Notes: generated by a model not told the origin, from the sequence alone. A DNA stretch of 64,000 nt from Thermotoga sp. SG1 (GCF_002865985.1 NZ_LNDD01000004.1:310001-374000); one strand, 5' to 3'. Positions 36,731 to 47,232 are shown, counted from the first letter of the stretch. Translations and numbers: made by a program.

Positions 36731-37974
36731 GGATCGCAGTGATAGGAGGAGGAAGCAGTTACACTCCGGAGCTGATAAAGGGGCTTTTGGACATCTCCAG
36801 TGATGTCGAGATTGACGAAGTGATCTTCTACGACATCAATGAAGAAAAACAGAAAATCGTCGTTGACTTCGTGAAAAGACTTGTAAAAGATAGATTCAAG
36901 GTGCTGATCAGTGATTCTTTTGAAAGTGCGGTGGTAGACGCAAAGTACGTGATCTTCCAGTTCAGACCAGGAGGACTGAAGGGAAGAGAAAAAGACGAGA
37001 GCATACCACTGAAATATGGCCTCATTGGACAGGAAACAACAGGGGTGGGAGGATTCTCAGCAGCTCTGAGGGCTTTTCCTGTTGTGGAAGAATACATCGA
37101 AATTGTGAGAAAGGTCTCGAGTGCCACCATAATAAACTTCACCAATCCTTCTGGTCATATCACTGAGTTCGTCAGGAACTATCTTAGTTATGAAAAGTTC
37201 ATAGGTCTTTGCAACGTTCCCATAAACTTCATCCGTGAGATCGCAGAGATGTTCTCCGTAAATCTCAACGATGTCTTTCTCAAGTACTATGGCTTGAATC
37301 ACCTGAGTTTCATAGAGAAGGTCTACGTGAGAGGAAAAGACGTGACAGAGAAGGTCTTTGAGAATTTGAAATTGAGACTTTCTAACATACCAGCCGAAGA
37401 TTTCCCGACGTGGTTCTACGACTCTGTAAGACTCCTTGTGAATCCATATTTGAGATACTACCTGATGGAAAAGAAGATGTTCAAAAAGATCACTTCCCAC
37501 GAACTCAGATCGAGGGAGGTCATGAAGATAGAAGAGCAGCTTCTAGAAAAGTACAAGACCGCCGCTGAGATACCAGAGGAACTCTCAAAACGTGGAGGAA
37601 GTATGTACTCCACAGCGGCAGCACATTTGATAAGGGATCTTGAAAAGGACGAAGGCAGGATCCACATCGTGAACACGAAAAACAACGGATCGATCACAAA
37701 CCTCCCAGACGATTACGTCCTTGAGGTTCCATCTTACGTGAGATCCGGAAGGGTTCACACCCTCTCTCAAGGAGAAGGAGATCTCTTTGCTCTCTCTTTC
37801 GTTCACGCTTTGAAGATGTACGAGCGTCTCACAATAGAGGCGTACCTGAGAAGATCAAAGAAACTAGCTTTGAAGGCCTTACTTTCTCATCCTCTGGGGC
37901 CGGATGTGGAAGACGCAAAAGATCTTCTCGAAGAGATACTGGAAGTAAACAGTGAGTTTGTGAAACTAGAATAA
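36727..37974 (+). CDS. bglT: GH4 6-phospho-beta-glucosidase
   Basis: Glycoside hydrolase family 4, 415 residues. NAD-binding MRIAVIGGGSSYTPELIKG, substrate/metal motifs NFTNPSGHITEF, GLCNVPINF (metal-binding Cys) and YYGLNHLSF. GH4 enzymes need NAD+ and Mn2+ and cleave by an oxidation-elimination route. T. maritima BglT is a studied close relative. Coupled to the kinase upstream, which could provide the phosphorylated sugar. Confidence 0.93.
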   Translation: MRIAVIGGGSSYTPELIKGLLDISSDVEIDEVIFYDINEEKQKIVVDFVKRLVKDRFKVLISDSFESAVVDAKYVIFQFRPGGLKGREKDESIPLKYGLIGQETTGVGGFSAALRAFPVVEEYIEIVRKVSSATIINFTNPSGHITEFVRNYLSYEKFIGLCNVPINFIREIAEMFSVNLNDVFLKYYGLNHLSFIEKVYVRGKDVTEKVFENLKLRLSNIPAEDFPTWFYDSVRLLVNPYLRYYLMEKKMFKKITSHELRSREVMKIEEQLLEKYKTAAEIPEELSKRGGSMYSTAAAHLIRDLEKDEGRIHIVNTKNNGSITNLPDDYVLEVPSYVRSGRVHTLSQGEGDLFALSFVHALKMYERLTIEAYLRRSKKLALKALLSHPLGPDVEDAKDLLEEILEVNSEFVKLE

Positions 37975-37981
37975 AAAACAA

Positions 37982-38009
37982 AGGAGGGGAATTTTCCCCT
38001 CCTATTTTT
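37982..38009 (+). terminator. Intrinsic terminator after bglT
   Basis: Stem AGGAGGGG / CCCCTCCT (37982-37989 with 37996-38003), loop AATTTT, then ATTTTT. Confidence 0.9.
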
Positions 38010-38075
38010 GGTCGGCCAATGTATATTATACCATACGCCGCTTTGGTTTGTCAAGTAGGTTTTTTCTTTCTCTTT

Positions 38076-40283
38076 TCAATTTTCATTATACACCTTTCTC
38101 AGTTCCCTTGCAAGTGCCACCATGTTCTTTAGTGAGGGTATCACTTCTTCCCAGTTTCTTGTCTTCAGGCCACAATCGGGATTTATCCATATCAGCTCTT
38201 TTGGAAGAAACATGAGCACCCTCTCTATTATACTCCTCATTTCATCGACAGAGGGAATACTAGGGGAGTGAATATCCCAAACACCAACGCCGATTTGTTT
38301 CTTCCAGCCTCTGAAGTTTTCGAAGGCAGAAACGATCTCTCCTTTGCTCCTTGAAGCTTCGATGCTTATTACATCGAACTCCAGTCTGTGGATGTACTCT
38401 ATTATCTCGTTGAAATCGGAGTAGCACATGTGAGCGTGGATCTGAGTTTCTGCCTTTGCGTTCGCAGCCAGGTTGAAGGCGTTTATTGCCCATTCGAAAT
38501 ATTCTGGCCATTTGCTCTTTTTGATGGGTGCTTTTTCCCTGAACGCAGGTTCATCGATCTGGATGATCTTTATCCCGGCTTTCTCCAAGTCTTTCACTTC
38601 TTCGTTTATCGCAAGGGCGATCTGGTAGGCTATCTCTTTCTCCGGAATGTCTTCTCTGTAATAGCTCCAGCTCATGATGGTGATAGGACCTGTAAGCATT
38701 CCTTTGACGGGTTTTTCTGTCAAAGATTGTGCGTAGAGTACCTCTTTCAAAGACATGGGTTCTGGCCTTGTCACGGTGCCGTATATGATAGGAGGACGGT
38801 AACACCTCGAACCGTAGGAAAGAACCCATCCGTTCTGGGTAGTGGCGATCCCGTCCAGTTTCTCTGCAAAGAACTCCACCATGTCACTTCTTTCGAACTC
38901 ACCATGCACCAGAACATCGAGTCCTATCTCCTCCTGGAGTTCCACCGCCTTTCTTATCTGCTCTTTTATGAAAGATTCGTATTCTTCTTTGGAAATCTCT
39001 CCCTTTTTGTACTTTGTTCTCATCTTTCTCACTTCGACGGTCTGGGGGAAAGACCCGATCGTTGTCGTTGGAAAAAGAGGTAGTCTCAGCTTTTCTCCTT
39101 GAATTCTCTCACGCTCCGGATATTCTTTCTCTCTTTTGAAGACATCTGGGGAGAAACTCTTTATTCTCTCAGAAACATCGTGGTTGACGGCGAAGTTTTC
39201 AAAACTAACTTCTGGAAGATCCTGACTTTCTCCTTCGAAGAATTCCTTGATCATTTTCAACTCTTCGAGTTTTTCTTTCGCAAAGGCAAGTTTTTCTTTC
39301 AGACCTTCTGGAAGGTTGTTTTCCAGTTCCACGGTTATGGGAAGATGAAAGAGAGGGCAGGAATTTGAGATAGCACTTGCACCGAGTTTGTCTAAAAGCT
39401 CTACTACTTTTTTGAGGTTTGCCCTCCAGGGCTGACGACCGTTTATGACACCGGCTATCAATTCCTTATCGCTGGGAAAACCGAACTTTTCGAAGTTTCT
39501 GAGATTTTCTGTGTTTGAAACAAAATCAAGATGGAGTCTTCCCACAGGAAGTGACACATAGGACTTGTAATCAGAGATACTGTCGTAATAAACGAAAAGT
39601 GTCAGAGGAAAAATCGAAAGTTCTTCGTATGTATTCTCTATTACAAGCCAGTGGTCTTTCTGAAGATCACAAACAAAAGCGGGTTCATCCACAAGAATCT
39701 CTCTACAACCACTCTCCATCAGCTCAATGAGGATTTGTTTGTAAACGGGAAGGAGTTTTCCAAGAATTCTTTCTATGTCCTTTGGTTTTCTGATCCATTC
39801 ACCGCTTTTTTTGGAAAGATAAACGAAAGAGAACGGTCCCAAGATTCTCGGTGACGTTTCTATTCCCTTTGACTTGAAGAAAAGATAATCTTCTAAGGGT
39901 TTGTTTTCGAAGAGTTGGAAATTCTCATTCTCTATTTCAGGAACGAGGTAATGGTAGTTCGTGTTGAAGTATTTCGTCATCTCGAGCGCTTTACTTCCAC
40001 GTGCCATCTCAAAATAGGTTGAAAGACCTTCATACTTTCCAAACCGCTCAGGAATTACCCCCACCATTATGGCAGTGTCGAGAACAAAATCGTAGTAGGA
40101 AAGTTCGTTTGAGGGTATTACATCCACGTTCGCTCTGTAGTTTTCTACCATGTACATTCTAAGTCTGTTCATCTCCTCTTTGAGCTCTTCTTCTGTGATC
40201 TTTCCCTTCCAGAAATTTTCTAGGGCTTTTTTGAATTCTCTTTTTTCTCCTATCTTCGGAAAACCGAATGCGTACACCTTCAA
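38076..40283 (-). CDS. metE: Cobalamin-independent methionine synthase
   Basis: 735-residue MetE with two homologous barrels. The C-terminal one carries the zinc/homocysteine ligands (HAHMCYSDF and NPDCGLKTR) and the [16 protein letters not shown] motif. It transfers a methyl group from methyl-THF-polyglutamate to homocysteine. Start is TTG 40283 behind GGAGGTGAAAG. The 130-bp upstream region shows no recognisable SAM riboswitch. Confidence 0.96.
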   Translation of the reverse strand: MKVYAFGFPKIGEKREFKKALENFWKGKITEEELKEEMNRLRMYMVENYRANVDVIPSNELSYYDFVLDTAIMVGVIPERFGKYEGLSTYFEMARGSKALEMTKYFNTNYHYLVPEIENENFQLFENKPLEDYLFFKSKGIETSPRILGPFSFVYLSKKSGEWIRKPKDIERILGKLLPVYKQILIELMESGCREILVDEPAFVCDLQKDHWLVIENTYEELSIFPLTLFVYYDSISDYKSYVSLPVGRLHLDFVSNTENLRNFEKFGFPSDKELIAGVINGRQPWRANLKKVVELLDKLGASAISNSCPLFHLPITVELENNLPEGLKEKLAFAKEKLEELKMIKEFFEGESQDLPEVSFENFAVNHDVSERIKSFSPDVFKREKEYPERERIQGEKLRLPLFPTTTIGSFPQTVEVRKMRTKYKKGEISKEEYESFIKEQIRKAVELQEEIGLDVLVHGEFERSDMVEFFAEKLDGIATTQNGWVLSYGSRCYRPPIIYGTVTRPEPMSLKEVLYAQSLTEKPVKGMLTGPITIMSWSYYREDIPEKEIAYQIALAINEEVKDLEKAGIKIIQIDEPAFREKAPIKKSKWPEYFEWAINAFNLAANAKAETQIHAHMCYSDFNEIIEYIHRLEFDVISIEASRSKGEIVSAFENFRGWKKQIGVGVWDIHSPSIPSVDEMRSIIERVLMFLPKELIWINPDCGLKTRNWEEVIPSLKNMVALARELRKVYNEN

Positions 40284-40458
40284 CTTCTTTCACCTCCATT
40301 TGTTGTATAGTTTGAGAACATAATACCACATGTTGTGCGTAACGTGGTTAACGAAAGGAAAACTCGCATAAACATTTTTTGAGGGAAAAACCGGCCTTCT
40401 CAAATAGTGATGTGTGATATACTCAAAATCAGAAAGATCGATGAAGGAGGGAACAGGC

Positions 40459-40806
40459 ATGATTGTGAGAGCTTCTGAACTCACCCCCGAAAGGATATCA
40501 AACATGCGGGGCGGTAAAGGAGAAGTAGAGATGGTGCATCTTCTCTCCAAGGAGACTATGCACAACAAAGCAAGACTCTTTGCCAGAATGAAACTTCCTC
40601 CTGGATCTTCGGTGGGACTTCACAAGCACGAAGGAGAGTTCGAAATCTACTACATCCTCTCCGGAGAAGGAATGTTCCATGACAACGGAAAAGATATCCC
40701 TGTGAAGGCAGGAGACGTGTGTTTTACAGATTCAGGTGAATCGCACTCCATAGAAAACACAGGAGACGAGAATCTGGAGTTTCTGGCAGTGATCATTTTG
40801 CTTTGA
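40459..40806 (+). CDS. Small cupin protein
   Basis: 115-residue single-domain cupin. Metal ligands are visible as HKHEGEFE in motif 1 and His in DSGESHSIENTG in motif 2, with the GEGMFHDNGK turn. It matches the T. maritima TM1287 type as I remember it. Substrate unknown. ATG 40459 lies 7 nt after GGAGGG, so the earlier ATGs at 40414 and 40441 are not used. Confidence 0.85.
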   Translation: MIVRASELTPERISNMRGGKGEVEMVHLLSKETMHNKARLFARMKLPPGSSVGLHKHEGEFEIYYILSGEGMFHDNGKDIPVKAGDVCFTDSGESHSIENTGDENLEFLAVIILL

Positions 40807-40831
40807 TCACCTCCATACGAATGAAATTTCT

Positions 40832-40857
40832 CCCCTCCTCGTAGAAGGTGGGGTTTT
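40832..40857 (+). terminator. Probable terminator after the cupin gene
   Basis: Imperfect stem CCCCTCCT / AGGTGGGG (40832-40839 with 40846-40853; one T-T mismatch) followed by TTTT. Confidence 0.6.
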
Positions 40858-40885
40858 CATTGTTTGATTTGCAATTAGATATAAC

Positions 40886-40914
40886 TTGATTTAAAGAATA
40901 TCTTGTGATATACT
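40886..40914 (+). promoter_or_regulatory. Promoter of the metal-transport operon
   Basis: TTGATT (40886-40891), 17-bp spacer, TATACT (40909-40914), 23 bp before the DUF302 start codon. No obvious CopY or CueR palindrome is visible. Confidence 0.65.
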
Positions 40915-40936
40915 GGAACACAAGGAGGCGATTGTC

Positions 40937-41341
40937 ATGTATAAACAAGAAAAACAAGAAAAATATCTTTATTCGAAAGAATTGGATTTGCCTTTCGACA
41001 GAGCAGTGGAAATTGTAAAAGAGCGGTTGAAGTCGAAGGGTTTTGGTGTAATTAGTGAGATAAGGGTTGACAGGCTTTTCAGAGAAAAACTTGGCCTTGA
41101 GATTCCTTCTCAAGTGATTATTGGAGCGTGTAATCCTCGCTTTTCAAGCAGGCTCATAGCAATAGATCCAGACAGCGCCGTTTTTCTTCCCTGTAACATC
41201 ACTGTGTACGTGAAGGATCAGAAGACTCACATCGATCTTCTTTCTCCAACAAAAGCCATGAGCATCACTGAAAACAGAGAACTACTCGACGTGGCAAAAG
41301 AGGTTGAGAACGCTCTGAAGGAAGCACTCGAATCTGTTTAA
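40937..41341 (+). CDS. DUF302 family protein
   Basis: 134 residues. The core fits DUF302: LPFDRAVEIVKERLKSKGFGVISEI, then VIIGACNPRFSSRLIAIDPD and LPCNITVYV. The two Cys residues (GACNP, LPCN) are conserved features of the family. DUF302 proteins often sit beside metal or redox genes; the molecular role is unknown. It is first in an operon with a P1B ATPase. Confidence 0.88.
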   Translation: MYKQEKQEKYLYSKELDLPFDRAVEIVKERLKSKGFGVISEIRVDRLFREKLGLEIPSQVIIGACNPRFSSRLIAIDPDSAVFLPCNITVYVKDQKTHIDLLSPTKAMSITENRELLDVAKEVENALKEALESV

Positions 41342-41354
41342 GAGGGGTGGAATC

Positions 41355-43430
41355 ATGAAGAATGAAAAACGCCCTCCCACAGACCATCATGTTCATCACT
41401 CGATACACGAGAACCATGGGCATCACGTTCATGAGGATCAAGAAAAACGCACCCACAAAATTCATGCCCATCACGGCCATTCCCACGAAGAACACCACAA
41501 AATAATGATGAAAGACTTCAAGAAAAGATTCATCGTTTCACTCATTCTTACAGTGCCCATTCTGTTTCTTGCTCCCCTCATACAGAGCTTCTTCAACTTC
41601 AGCATATCGTTTCCAGGTGACCGTTATGTTCTCTTCGTGCTTTCATCCTTTGTTTACTTCTACGGTGGATGGCCGTTTTTAAAAGGCCTTGTTGATGAGC
41701 TGAAAAAGAAACTTCCCGGCATGATGACATTGATAGCGCTTGCTATCACGGTTGCCTTCTCCTATAGTGTCGCTGTCACCTTCGGACTGACCGGTAAAAC
41801 CTTCTATTGGGAACTCGCCACCCTGATCGATATCATGCTCCTTGGACACTACATAGAAATGAGATCTGTACTCGGTGCTTCACGAGCCCTGGAAGAACTT
41901 GTAAAACTCATGCCTACAGAGGCACACCTTGTTACTTCAGAAGGTGTAAGGGACATCTCAGTCAGTGAATTGAAGAAAGAGGATGTAGTTCTTGTGAAAC
42001 CCGGCGAGAAGATACCATCCGATGGAGTTGTGATAGAAGGAGAAACCAGTGTAAACGAAGCGATGCTCACAGGGGAATCCAAACCTGTTCACAAGAAAGT
42101 CGGAGATGAGGTCATAGGTGGATCTATAAATCTTGAAGGTGCCATCAAAGTAAAGATAGAAAGAACTGGGAAGGATACTTACCTCATGCAGGTAGTCGAG
42201 CTAGTAAAACAGGCACAAGAAACAAGATCAAGGACTCAGGATCTCGCTAACAAAGCAGCATTCTGGCTGACGTTGATCGCCATAGGTGCTGGCAGTACCA
42301 CCTTGATCACCTGGCTGACTCTTGGTAAACCTTTCGTCTTTGCCCTTGAAAGGATGGTCACGGTGATGGTGATCACCTGTCCGCACGCTCTTGGACTCGC
42401 AGTACCTCTGGTTGTTGCTGTATCGACCGCCCTTTCGGCAAAAAAGGGTATACTGATCAGAAACCGCGAAGCTTTCGAAAGAGCAAAGGATATTCAGGTT
42501 GTTGTTTTCGACAAAACAGGGACGCTCACAGAAGGTAGATTTGAAGTGAGCAACGTTGTTCCCTTAATGGATCTGGACGAGGAAAAAATACTCAGTTATG
42601 CTGCCAGTCTGGAGAGTCAATCCTCCCATCCGATAGCCCAGGGTATCGTTGAAAAAGCAAGAGAAATCAATGCGAAGATACTGGAAGTGAAGGAATCAAA
42701 GGTATTTCCTGGAAAGGGTGTTCAGGGATTTCTAGAAGGAAAAGAAGTGATGGTTGTGAGTCCGGGTTTTCTCAGAGAAAACGGTATATGGGTTGAAGAC
42801 GAAAGGATCAACGCCATTCTTGAACAGGGAAAAACCGTTGTATTCCTTGTTGTTGACAAAAAAGTAGTTGGGGCAATTGCTCTTGCAGACAAAATCAGAC
42901 CGGAATCACAAGAAGCTGTGAGAAGACTGCATGAAATGGGCATCAAAACGTATATGCTGACAGGAGATAACGCGAAAGTGGCGAAATGGGTTGCAGAAGA
43001 GCTAAAACTTGATGGATTCTTTGCGGAAGTGCTTCCCCATCAAAAATCGGAGAAGATCCAAGAACTCCAGAGAGAAGGTTACATCGTGGCTATGGTAGGA
43101 GATGGTATAAACGACGCACCAGCGCTAATACAAGCCAACGTAGGAATCGCAATCGGTGCAGGAACAGATGTGGCAATAGAAAGTGCTGATATCGTTCTTG
43201 TCAGGAGTGATCCCAGAGACGTTACATCTGCAATACATCTTGCAAAGGTTACTTACAGAAAAATGGTTCAGAATCTGGCATGGGCAACCGGATACAATGC
43301 TTTTGCGATTCCCCTTGCGGCCGGCGTTCTGTACAGTTACGGTATACTTCTCAGTCCAGCGATAGGAGCGTTGTTGATGAGTTTGAGTACCGTTATAGTG
43401 GCAATAAACGCTAGATTGTTGAAAGCATAA
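41355..43430 (+). CDS. CopB-like P1B-type heavy-metal ATPase (CPH motif)
   Basis: 691 residues. The N-terminal about 50 residues are very rich in His (HHVHHSIHENHGHH, HAHHGHSHEEHH), a probable metal-binding tail in place of CXXC domains. About eight membrane segments follow, with TGES (actuator), CPHALGLAVP (transmembrane metal site), DKTGTLTEG (phosphorylation Asp), SSHPIAQ (HP motif) and GDGINDAPAL. CPH plus a His-rich end is the P1B-3/CopB pattern, associated with copper export. SHOCT and DUF302 neighbours support metal resistance. Confidence 0.92.
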   Translation: MKNEKRPPTDHHVHHSIHENHGHHVHEDQEKRTHKIHAHHGHSHEEHHKIMMKDFKKRFIVSLILTVPILFLAPLIQSFFNFSISFPGDRYVLFVLSSFVYFYGGWPFLKGLVDELKKKLPGMMTLIALAITVAFSYSVAVTFGLTGKTFYWELATLIDIMLLGHYIEMRSVLGASRALEELVKLMPTEAHLVTSEGVRDISVSELKKEDVVLVKPGEKIPSDGVVIEGETSVNEAMLTGESKPVHKKVGDEVIGGSINLEGAIKVKIERTGKDTYLMQVVELVKQAQETRSRTQDLANKAAFWLTLIAIGAGSTTLITWLTLGKPFVFALERMVTVMVITCPHALGLAVPLVVAVSTALSAKKGILIRNREAFERAKDIQVVVFDKTGTLTEGRFEVSNVVPLMDLDEEKILSYAASLESQSSHPIAQGIVEKAREINAKILEVKESKVFPGKGVQGFLEGKEVMVVSPGFLRENGIWVEDERINAILEQGKTVVFLVVDKKVVGAIALADKIRPESQEAVRRLHEMGIKTYMLTGDNAKVAKWVAEELKLDGFFAEVLPHQKSEKIQELQREGYIVAMVGDGINDAPALIQANVGIAIGAGTDVAIESADIVLVRSDPRDVTSAIHLAKVTYRKMVQNLAWATGYNAFAIPLAAGVLYSYGILLSPAIGALLMSLSTVIVAINARLLKA

Positions 43431-43444
43431 AGGAGGGTGAGAAC

Positions 43445-43735
43445 ATGTATGAATTTCTTCTGGCCCACACCGGCGAGGAGTGGGACTGGCACGATATGAT
43501 GATGGGACCAGGATGGTTTGGATGGGGAGGATGGATCGGTTTCATCTTCATGCTGGTCTTCCTGGTTCTGGCAGTCGTTTTCGTCGTGTGGCTCTTCAGA
43601 CTTCTGGGAGAGGGACCAAGCCAAAAGTCTTCGAAATCAAGGGCACTGGAGATACTGGCAGAAAGATATGCGAAAGGAGAGATAGACGACGAAGAATACG
43701 AAAAGAGGAAAAGGAAGATCCTGGAAGAAGGTTGA
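43445..43735 (+). CDS. SHOCT-domain small membrane protein
   Basis: 96 residues. The N-terminus has Met/His/Trp-rich residues (EEWDWHDMMMGPGWFGWGGW) that could bind metal, followed by one membrane helix and a C-terminal SHOCT motif (ALEILAERYAKGEIDDEEYEKRK). It is 14 bp after the P1B ATPase, behind AGGAGGGTGAG. It may assist or sense metal export. Confidence 0.88.
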   Translation: MYEFLLAHTGEEWDWHDMMMGPGWFGWGGWIGFIFMLVFLVLAVVFVVWLFRLLGEGPSQKSSKSRALEILAERYAKGEIDDEEYEKRKRKILEEG

Positions 43736-43737
43736 TA

Positions 43738-44361
43738 TCAGCCCCTCTTTCCTCTGATCACCACAAAAGCCCCTTCGCCGTGCCCTTCCCTGACAGGCTC
43801 AACATCGGTGAGTTTTGAGGGATGTTTGAAAAGGGTTTGAACCATCCTGAAATCCTCGAAACCTGCTTTCTTCATCAGGTGCACTATCTCTTCAGTGGAG
43901 AAGAATCTTGCACGTTTGTAGAAGAGGCTTTTTTCTTTCTTTTTTTCGTACTCTCTTCCCAGAAAGCTTTCTCTGTCCACAATCCCAACAAGGATGTAAC
44001 CACCCTTTTTGATCATCCTTTTTGTTTCCTGAAGGGCCTTCAGCGGATCGTCCACAAAGCAGATCGTGGTAACCATCAGGGCAAAATCGAAGCTTTCATC
44101 CTTCAAAGGCAAATTCTCTGCTGTTCCTTCCATCACCAGTATTCCCCTTCTTCTTGCAATCTCTCCCATGCGCTTTGAAGGTTCCACACCGATCTTTATT
44201 TTCAAAGGAGCTGCAAATCTTCCTGTGCCAACACCTATTTCCACTCCCTTTCCCTCTGGAAGAAGGGTCTTTACCGCTCTGAGCTCAGAAAGATAGGCGA
44301 ATTTGTGTTTTAAAAACCATCCCTCGTACTCCTTCACGAAACTTTCAAAGACATCCCACAC
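43738..44361 (-). CDS. SAM-dependent methyltransferase
   Basis: 207-residue class I methyltransferase with motif I GVEIGVGTGRFAAPL, acidic EPSKRM after strand 2, GTAENLPLKDESFDFAL and the UbiE/Methyltransf_11 pattern. It matches the T. maritima TM1293 type from memory. Substrate unknown. Convergent with the SHOCT gene (2-bp gap) and divergent from the RND gene. Confidence 0.85.
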   Translation of the reverse strand: MWDVFESFVKEYEGWFLKHKFAYLSELRAVKTLLPEGKGVEIGVGTGRFAAPLKIKIGVEPSKRMGEIARRRGILVMEGTAENLPLKDESFDFALMVTTICFVDDPLKALQETKRMIKKGGYILVGIVDRESFLGREYEKKKEKSLFYKRARFFSTEEIVHLMKKAGFEDFRMVQTLFKHPSKLTDVEPVREGHGEGAFVVIRGKRG

Positions 44362-44419
44362 GTTTTTCCAATTTCCCTCCTGATAAAATAGAATTAGAAT
44401 TTACAAGGAGGTGTTCTCT

Positions 44420-46504
44420 TTGTTCGAAAAGTACACCTTGTTTGCCTTCAAGAACAGAAAGAAAATCTTCGCTGTTGTACTGATACTGAACATTCTAGCA
44501 CTCTTTGGTCTTTTTAGACTCAATTTCACAACCGAGTTTTCCATCCTGATGCCCCAGAGATCTCACCAGAAAGAGATCTATGACAAAATGGGCAGTATCT
44601 TCAAGAGCGGAGAACAACTTGTGGTGATGGTGAAGACAAGATTCGATCCTCTGAGCGGAGAGGGAATAGATGAGATCTTTAAAATAAAGGAAAAACTTTC
44701 CTCCGTTGAAGGTGTAAAGATGATCATTCCTCCCATTCCAGAAAAATTTCCTGCTGGTTTCAGGCTGGTGGGGACAAAAAACATGTCCGAAGAGCAGTAC
44801 AGAGACTTTCTAAGTTATGTTGAGAACATGAAAGACTTCCTCAACGTGAAGAAAATGGAGGATGGATACTACTCCCTCTTCATGATACTTCCAAGAGACA
44901 GTGTAAACCCCAATGAAATCGAAAGAGCCCTCTCAGGATATGAACACTATCTTTCTGGAACGGAGTACCTGGAAGATCAAATATTTCGCTACCTTTTGTT
45001 CATGATATTCACACTTCCTCCCCTTGCTATCGTTCTTCTTCTAAACGTTTTTAGAGTGCAGCTTGGAAGGTTCAAATACGCCATCTTATCTCTGATACCG
45101 GCAGGATTTGCTGCTCTCTGGACGCTTGGCTACGTGATGGGATGGATGGGGCAGAATCTTTCCATCATCACGGTTCTGGTTCCCATATTCACAATCGTCA
45201 TGGGAAGTGCCGATGGACTTCACTTCGTCTCGCACTTTCTGGAAAGAAAAAAAGAGGGAGAGAGCACATTCATCGCCATCAAAGACACCCTCGAGAGTGT
45301 TGGAAGAGCAATGATCCTCACCACACTCACCACGATGGCAGGATTTCTCTCTTTCCTCACTTTGAACTCTCAGTCCATGAAACAGATGGGACTCCTCGCC
45401 GCCATTGGAATTGGCCTTGCGGGAGTTTCAACGTGGATCGTTCTTCCCGTGATACTGGCAGGAGTGAAAGACACCGAGGTCAAAAAGAAAGAAAGTGGTC
45501 TGGGCAGACTCTTTCAGAAACTCTCAAAGAAGGCTTGGATCATCACACTGGTTGTTCTTCTTGCCTTTCTTCCAGGAACATTCTTTCTGAAGGCAGACCT
45601 CAACATCCTGAAACTCTACAAGAGCTATACAAAGGTCAGAAGGAACGTAGAAAAGATAGAAGAAGTCTTCGGAAAGGCGCTTCCTGTCTATGTTGTCTTC
45701 GAGTCTGAAAATCTGTTCTCTCCCGATTTTGCCCAGAAAGTCCTTTCAATGGAAGAGAAACTTAAGAGTAAAGGGTACGATGTCTTCTCTGTCTACGATA
45801 TCCTTGTGAAGATGAACGAGCGTCTATTCAAAGAAGAGGGTTATCCGAAGATCCTTGCAAGGGCACTGTTACTCAAAAGACTCCTTCCGGAAGAGTACAC
45901 GAGCAACCTCATATCCGGAAACACAGGAAGGGCCTTCGTCTTTCTGAACGACCTCGACAGAGACACTCTTGAAGAAGTGGAACAAACTGTGAAAGAGAGT
46001 GGCTTTCAGGTGACGGGGCTTCCTTACATCATAAAAGAGATGAACGACTCGATCGTTCCTCAGCAGGTACTTTCGGTGGTGCTTGCTGTCAGCATGGTCT
46101 TTTTGCTTCTTGTTCTGTTTCAAAAAAGTCTTGCCACTCCAGCAAAGGCGATCGTTCCTGTTTTGATCTCACTTGTGTCTCTTTTTGGTTTCATGGGGCT
46201 TTCAGGAATTCCTCTGAACCTGATCACAGCGAACATGGCGGGAATAGTGATCGGCGTGGGTATAGATTACGCCATACACGTAACGGAACTGTTCAGATAC
46301 TACAAAGATCTGGAAAGGACCGTAAAGATCGCTTCCACACCCATTCTGGCAAACGCCTTTGGTCTTTCTGTGGGTCTTTCCGCGTTGATTCTTTCACCAT
46401 TCACTTTCCATGCTTATCTTGTTGCGATCATGTGGGTTACAATGACCGTGAGTTCCTTTATGAGTCTTGTGATTCTACCAAAACTTCTGGAGATGAGAAG
46501 ATGA
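44420..46504 (+). CDS. RND/MMPL-family exporter
   Basis: About 694 residues with two repeats. Each has one membrane helix, a large extracytoplasmic loop and five more helices. The conserved GSADGLHFVSHFLE and GVGIDYAIHVTELF segments in helix 4 of each repeat are the proton-relay region of the MMPL family. It could export lipids or hydrophobic compounds. TTG 44420 lies 6 nt after AAGGAGGTG, whereas GTG 44411 is within that site. Confidence 0.85.
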   Translation: MFEKYTLFAFKNRKKIFAVVLILNILALFGLFRLNFTTEFSILMPQRSHQKEIYDKMGSIFKSGEQLVVMVKTRFDPLSGEGIDEIFKIKEKLSSVEGVKMIIPPIPEKFPAGFRLVGTKNMSEEQYRDFLSYVENMKDFLNVKKMEDGYYSLFMILPRDSVNPNEIERALSGYEHYLSGTEYLEDQIFRYLLFMIFTLPPLAIVLLLNVFRVQLGRFKYAILSLIPAGFAALWTLGYVMGWMGQNLSIITVLVPIFTIVMGSADGLHFVSHFLERKKEGESTFIAIKDTLESVGRAMILTTLTTMAGFLSFLTLNSQSMKQMGLLAAIGIGLAGVSTWIVLPVILAGVKDTEVKKKESGLGRLFQKLSKKAWIITLVVLLAFLPGTFFLKADLNILKLYKSYTKVRRNVEKIEEVFGKALPVYVVFESENLFSPDFAQKVLSMEEKLKSKGYDVFSVYDILVKMNERLFKEEGYPKILARALLLKRLLPEEYTSNLISGNTGRAFVFLNDLDRDTLEEVEQTVKESGFQVTGLPYIIKEMNDSIVPQQVLSVVLAVSMVFLLLVLFQKSLATPAKAIVPVLISLVSLFGFMGLSGIPLNLITANMAGIVIGVGIDYAIHVTELFRYYKDLERTVKIASTPILANAFGLSVGLSALILSPFTFHAYLVAIMWVTMTVSSFMSLVILPKLLEMRR

Positions 46505-47232
46505 GAAAAGATGAATACAGATCCACCCTGATAGAACCTGGCGTATGGCATATTACGGACTACAGAGGAGGAAGCATGTATCTGGTGGTAGGAAACGAGA
46601 AAGCCCTCCTCATAGACACCGGTATGGGGGAAGGAGACCTAAAGAGCTTCATAGGATCCATCACGGAAAAACCTGTCGAGGTTGTTCTCACCCACGCCCA
46701 CTGGGATCATATCATGCAAGCTGGCCAGTTTGAAAGGGTGTATCTCAATCACAGGGACTTTCAAATCATAGAACTTTTCAAAATAAAAGTGGATCACAGA
46801 AACTTTCTGGATGTGAGAGAAAAAGAGCGTTTCAATCTTGGTGGGAGGGAACTGGAGGTCATCGAAGTTCCAGGGCACACTCCCGGCTCGATCGTCTTTC
46901 TGGACAGAGAAAACAAGCTCCTTTTCAGCGGAGACGCAGTGGGAGCAGGACACACCTGGATGCACCTTCCTGGATGTCTTCCTTTGAGAGAGTATCTCGA
47001 AAGCCTGAAAAAACTCAAAGAGATTGACAGCTTCGAGAAGATCTACCATGGACATTTGAGCGGCACACAACTAAAGCCTTTTGAACCAGATTATCTGGAA
47101 GACCTGATAAAGGCTGTAGAAGGTGTTAACGATGGATCACTGAAGGGTGAGACATATCCTTATGGGAACTTCAAGGGCCTTTATGTAACGTACGGCAAGG
47201 CGGTGCTGGTGTACAATCCAGAGAACATCTGA
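46501..47232 (+). CDS. Metallo-beta-lactamase-fold hydrolase
   Basis: 243 residues with VVLTHAHWDHIMQAG, VPGHTPGSIVFLD and LFSGDAVGAGHT, giving all metal ligands except a possible change at the last His, seen in YHGHLSG. The start ATG overlaps the RND stop by 4 bp (46501-46504), so they are coupled. Likely a thioesterase, lactonase or similar hydrolase; substrate not clear. Confidence 0.85.
   Translation: MRKDEYRSTLIEPGVWHITDYRGGSMYLVVGNEKALLIDTGMGEGDLKSFIGSITEKPVEVVLTHAHWDHIMQAGQFERVYLNHRDFQIIELFKIKVDHRNFLDVREKERFNLGGRELEVIEVPGHTPGSIVFLDRENKLLFSGDAVGAGHTWMHLPGCLPLREYLESLKKLKEIDSFEKIYHGHLSGTQLKPFEPDYLEDLIKAVEGVNDGSLKGETYPYGNFKGLYVTYGKAVLVYNPENI

Noticed and set aside
40284-40458. Possible SAM or cobalamin riboswitch before metE
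   Set aside because: No conserved core motif is visible, and the region is short and shared with the divergent cupin promoter.
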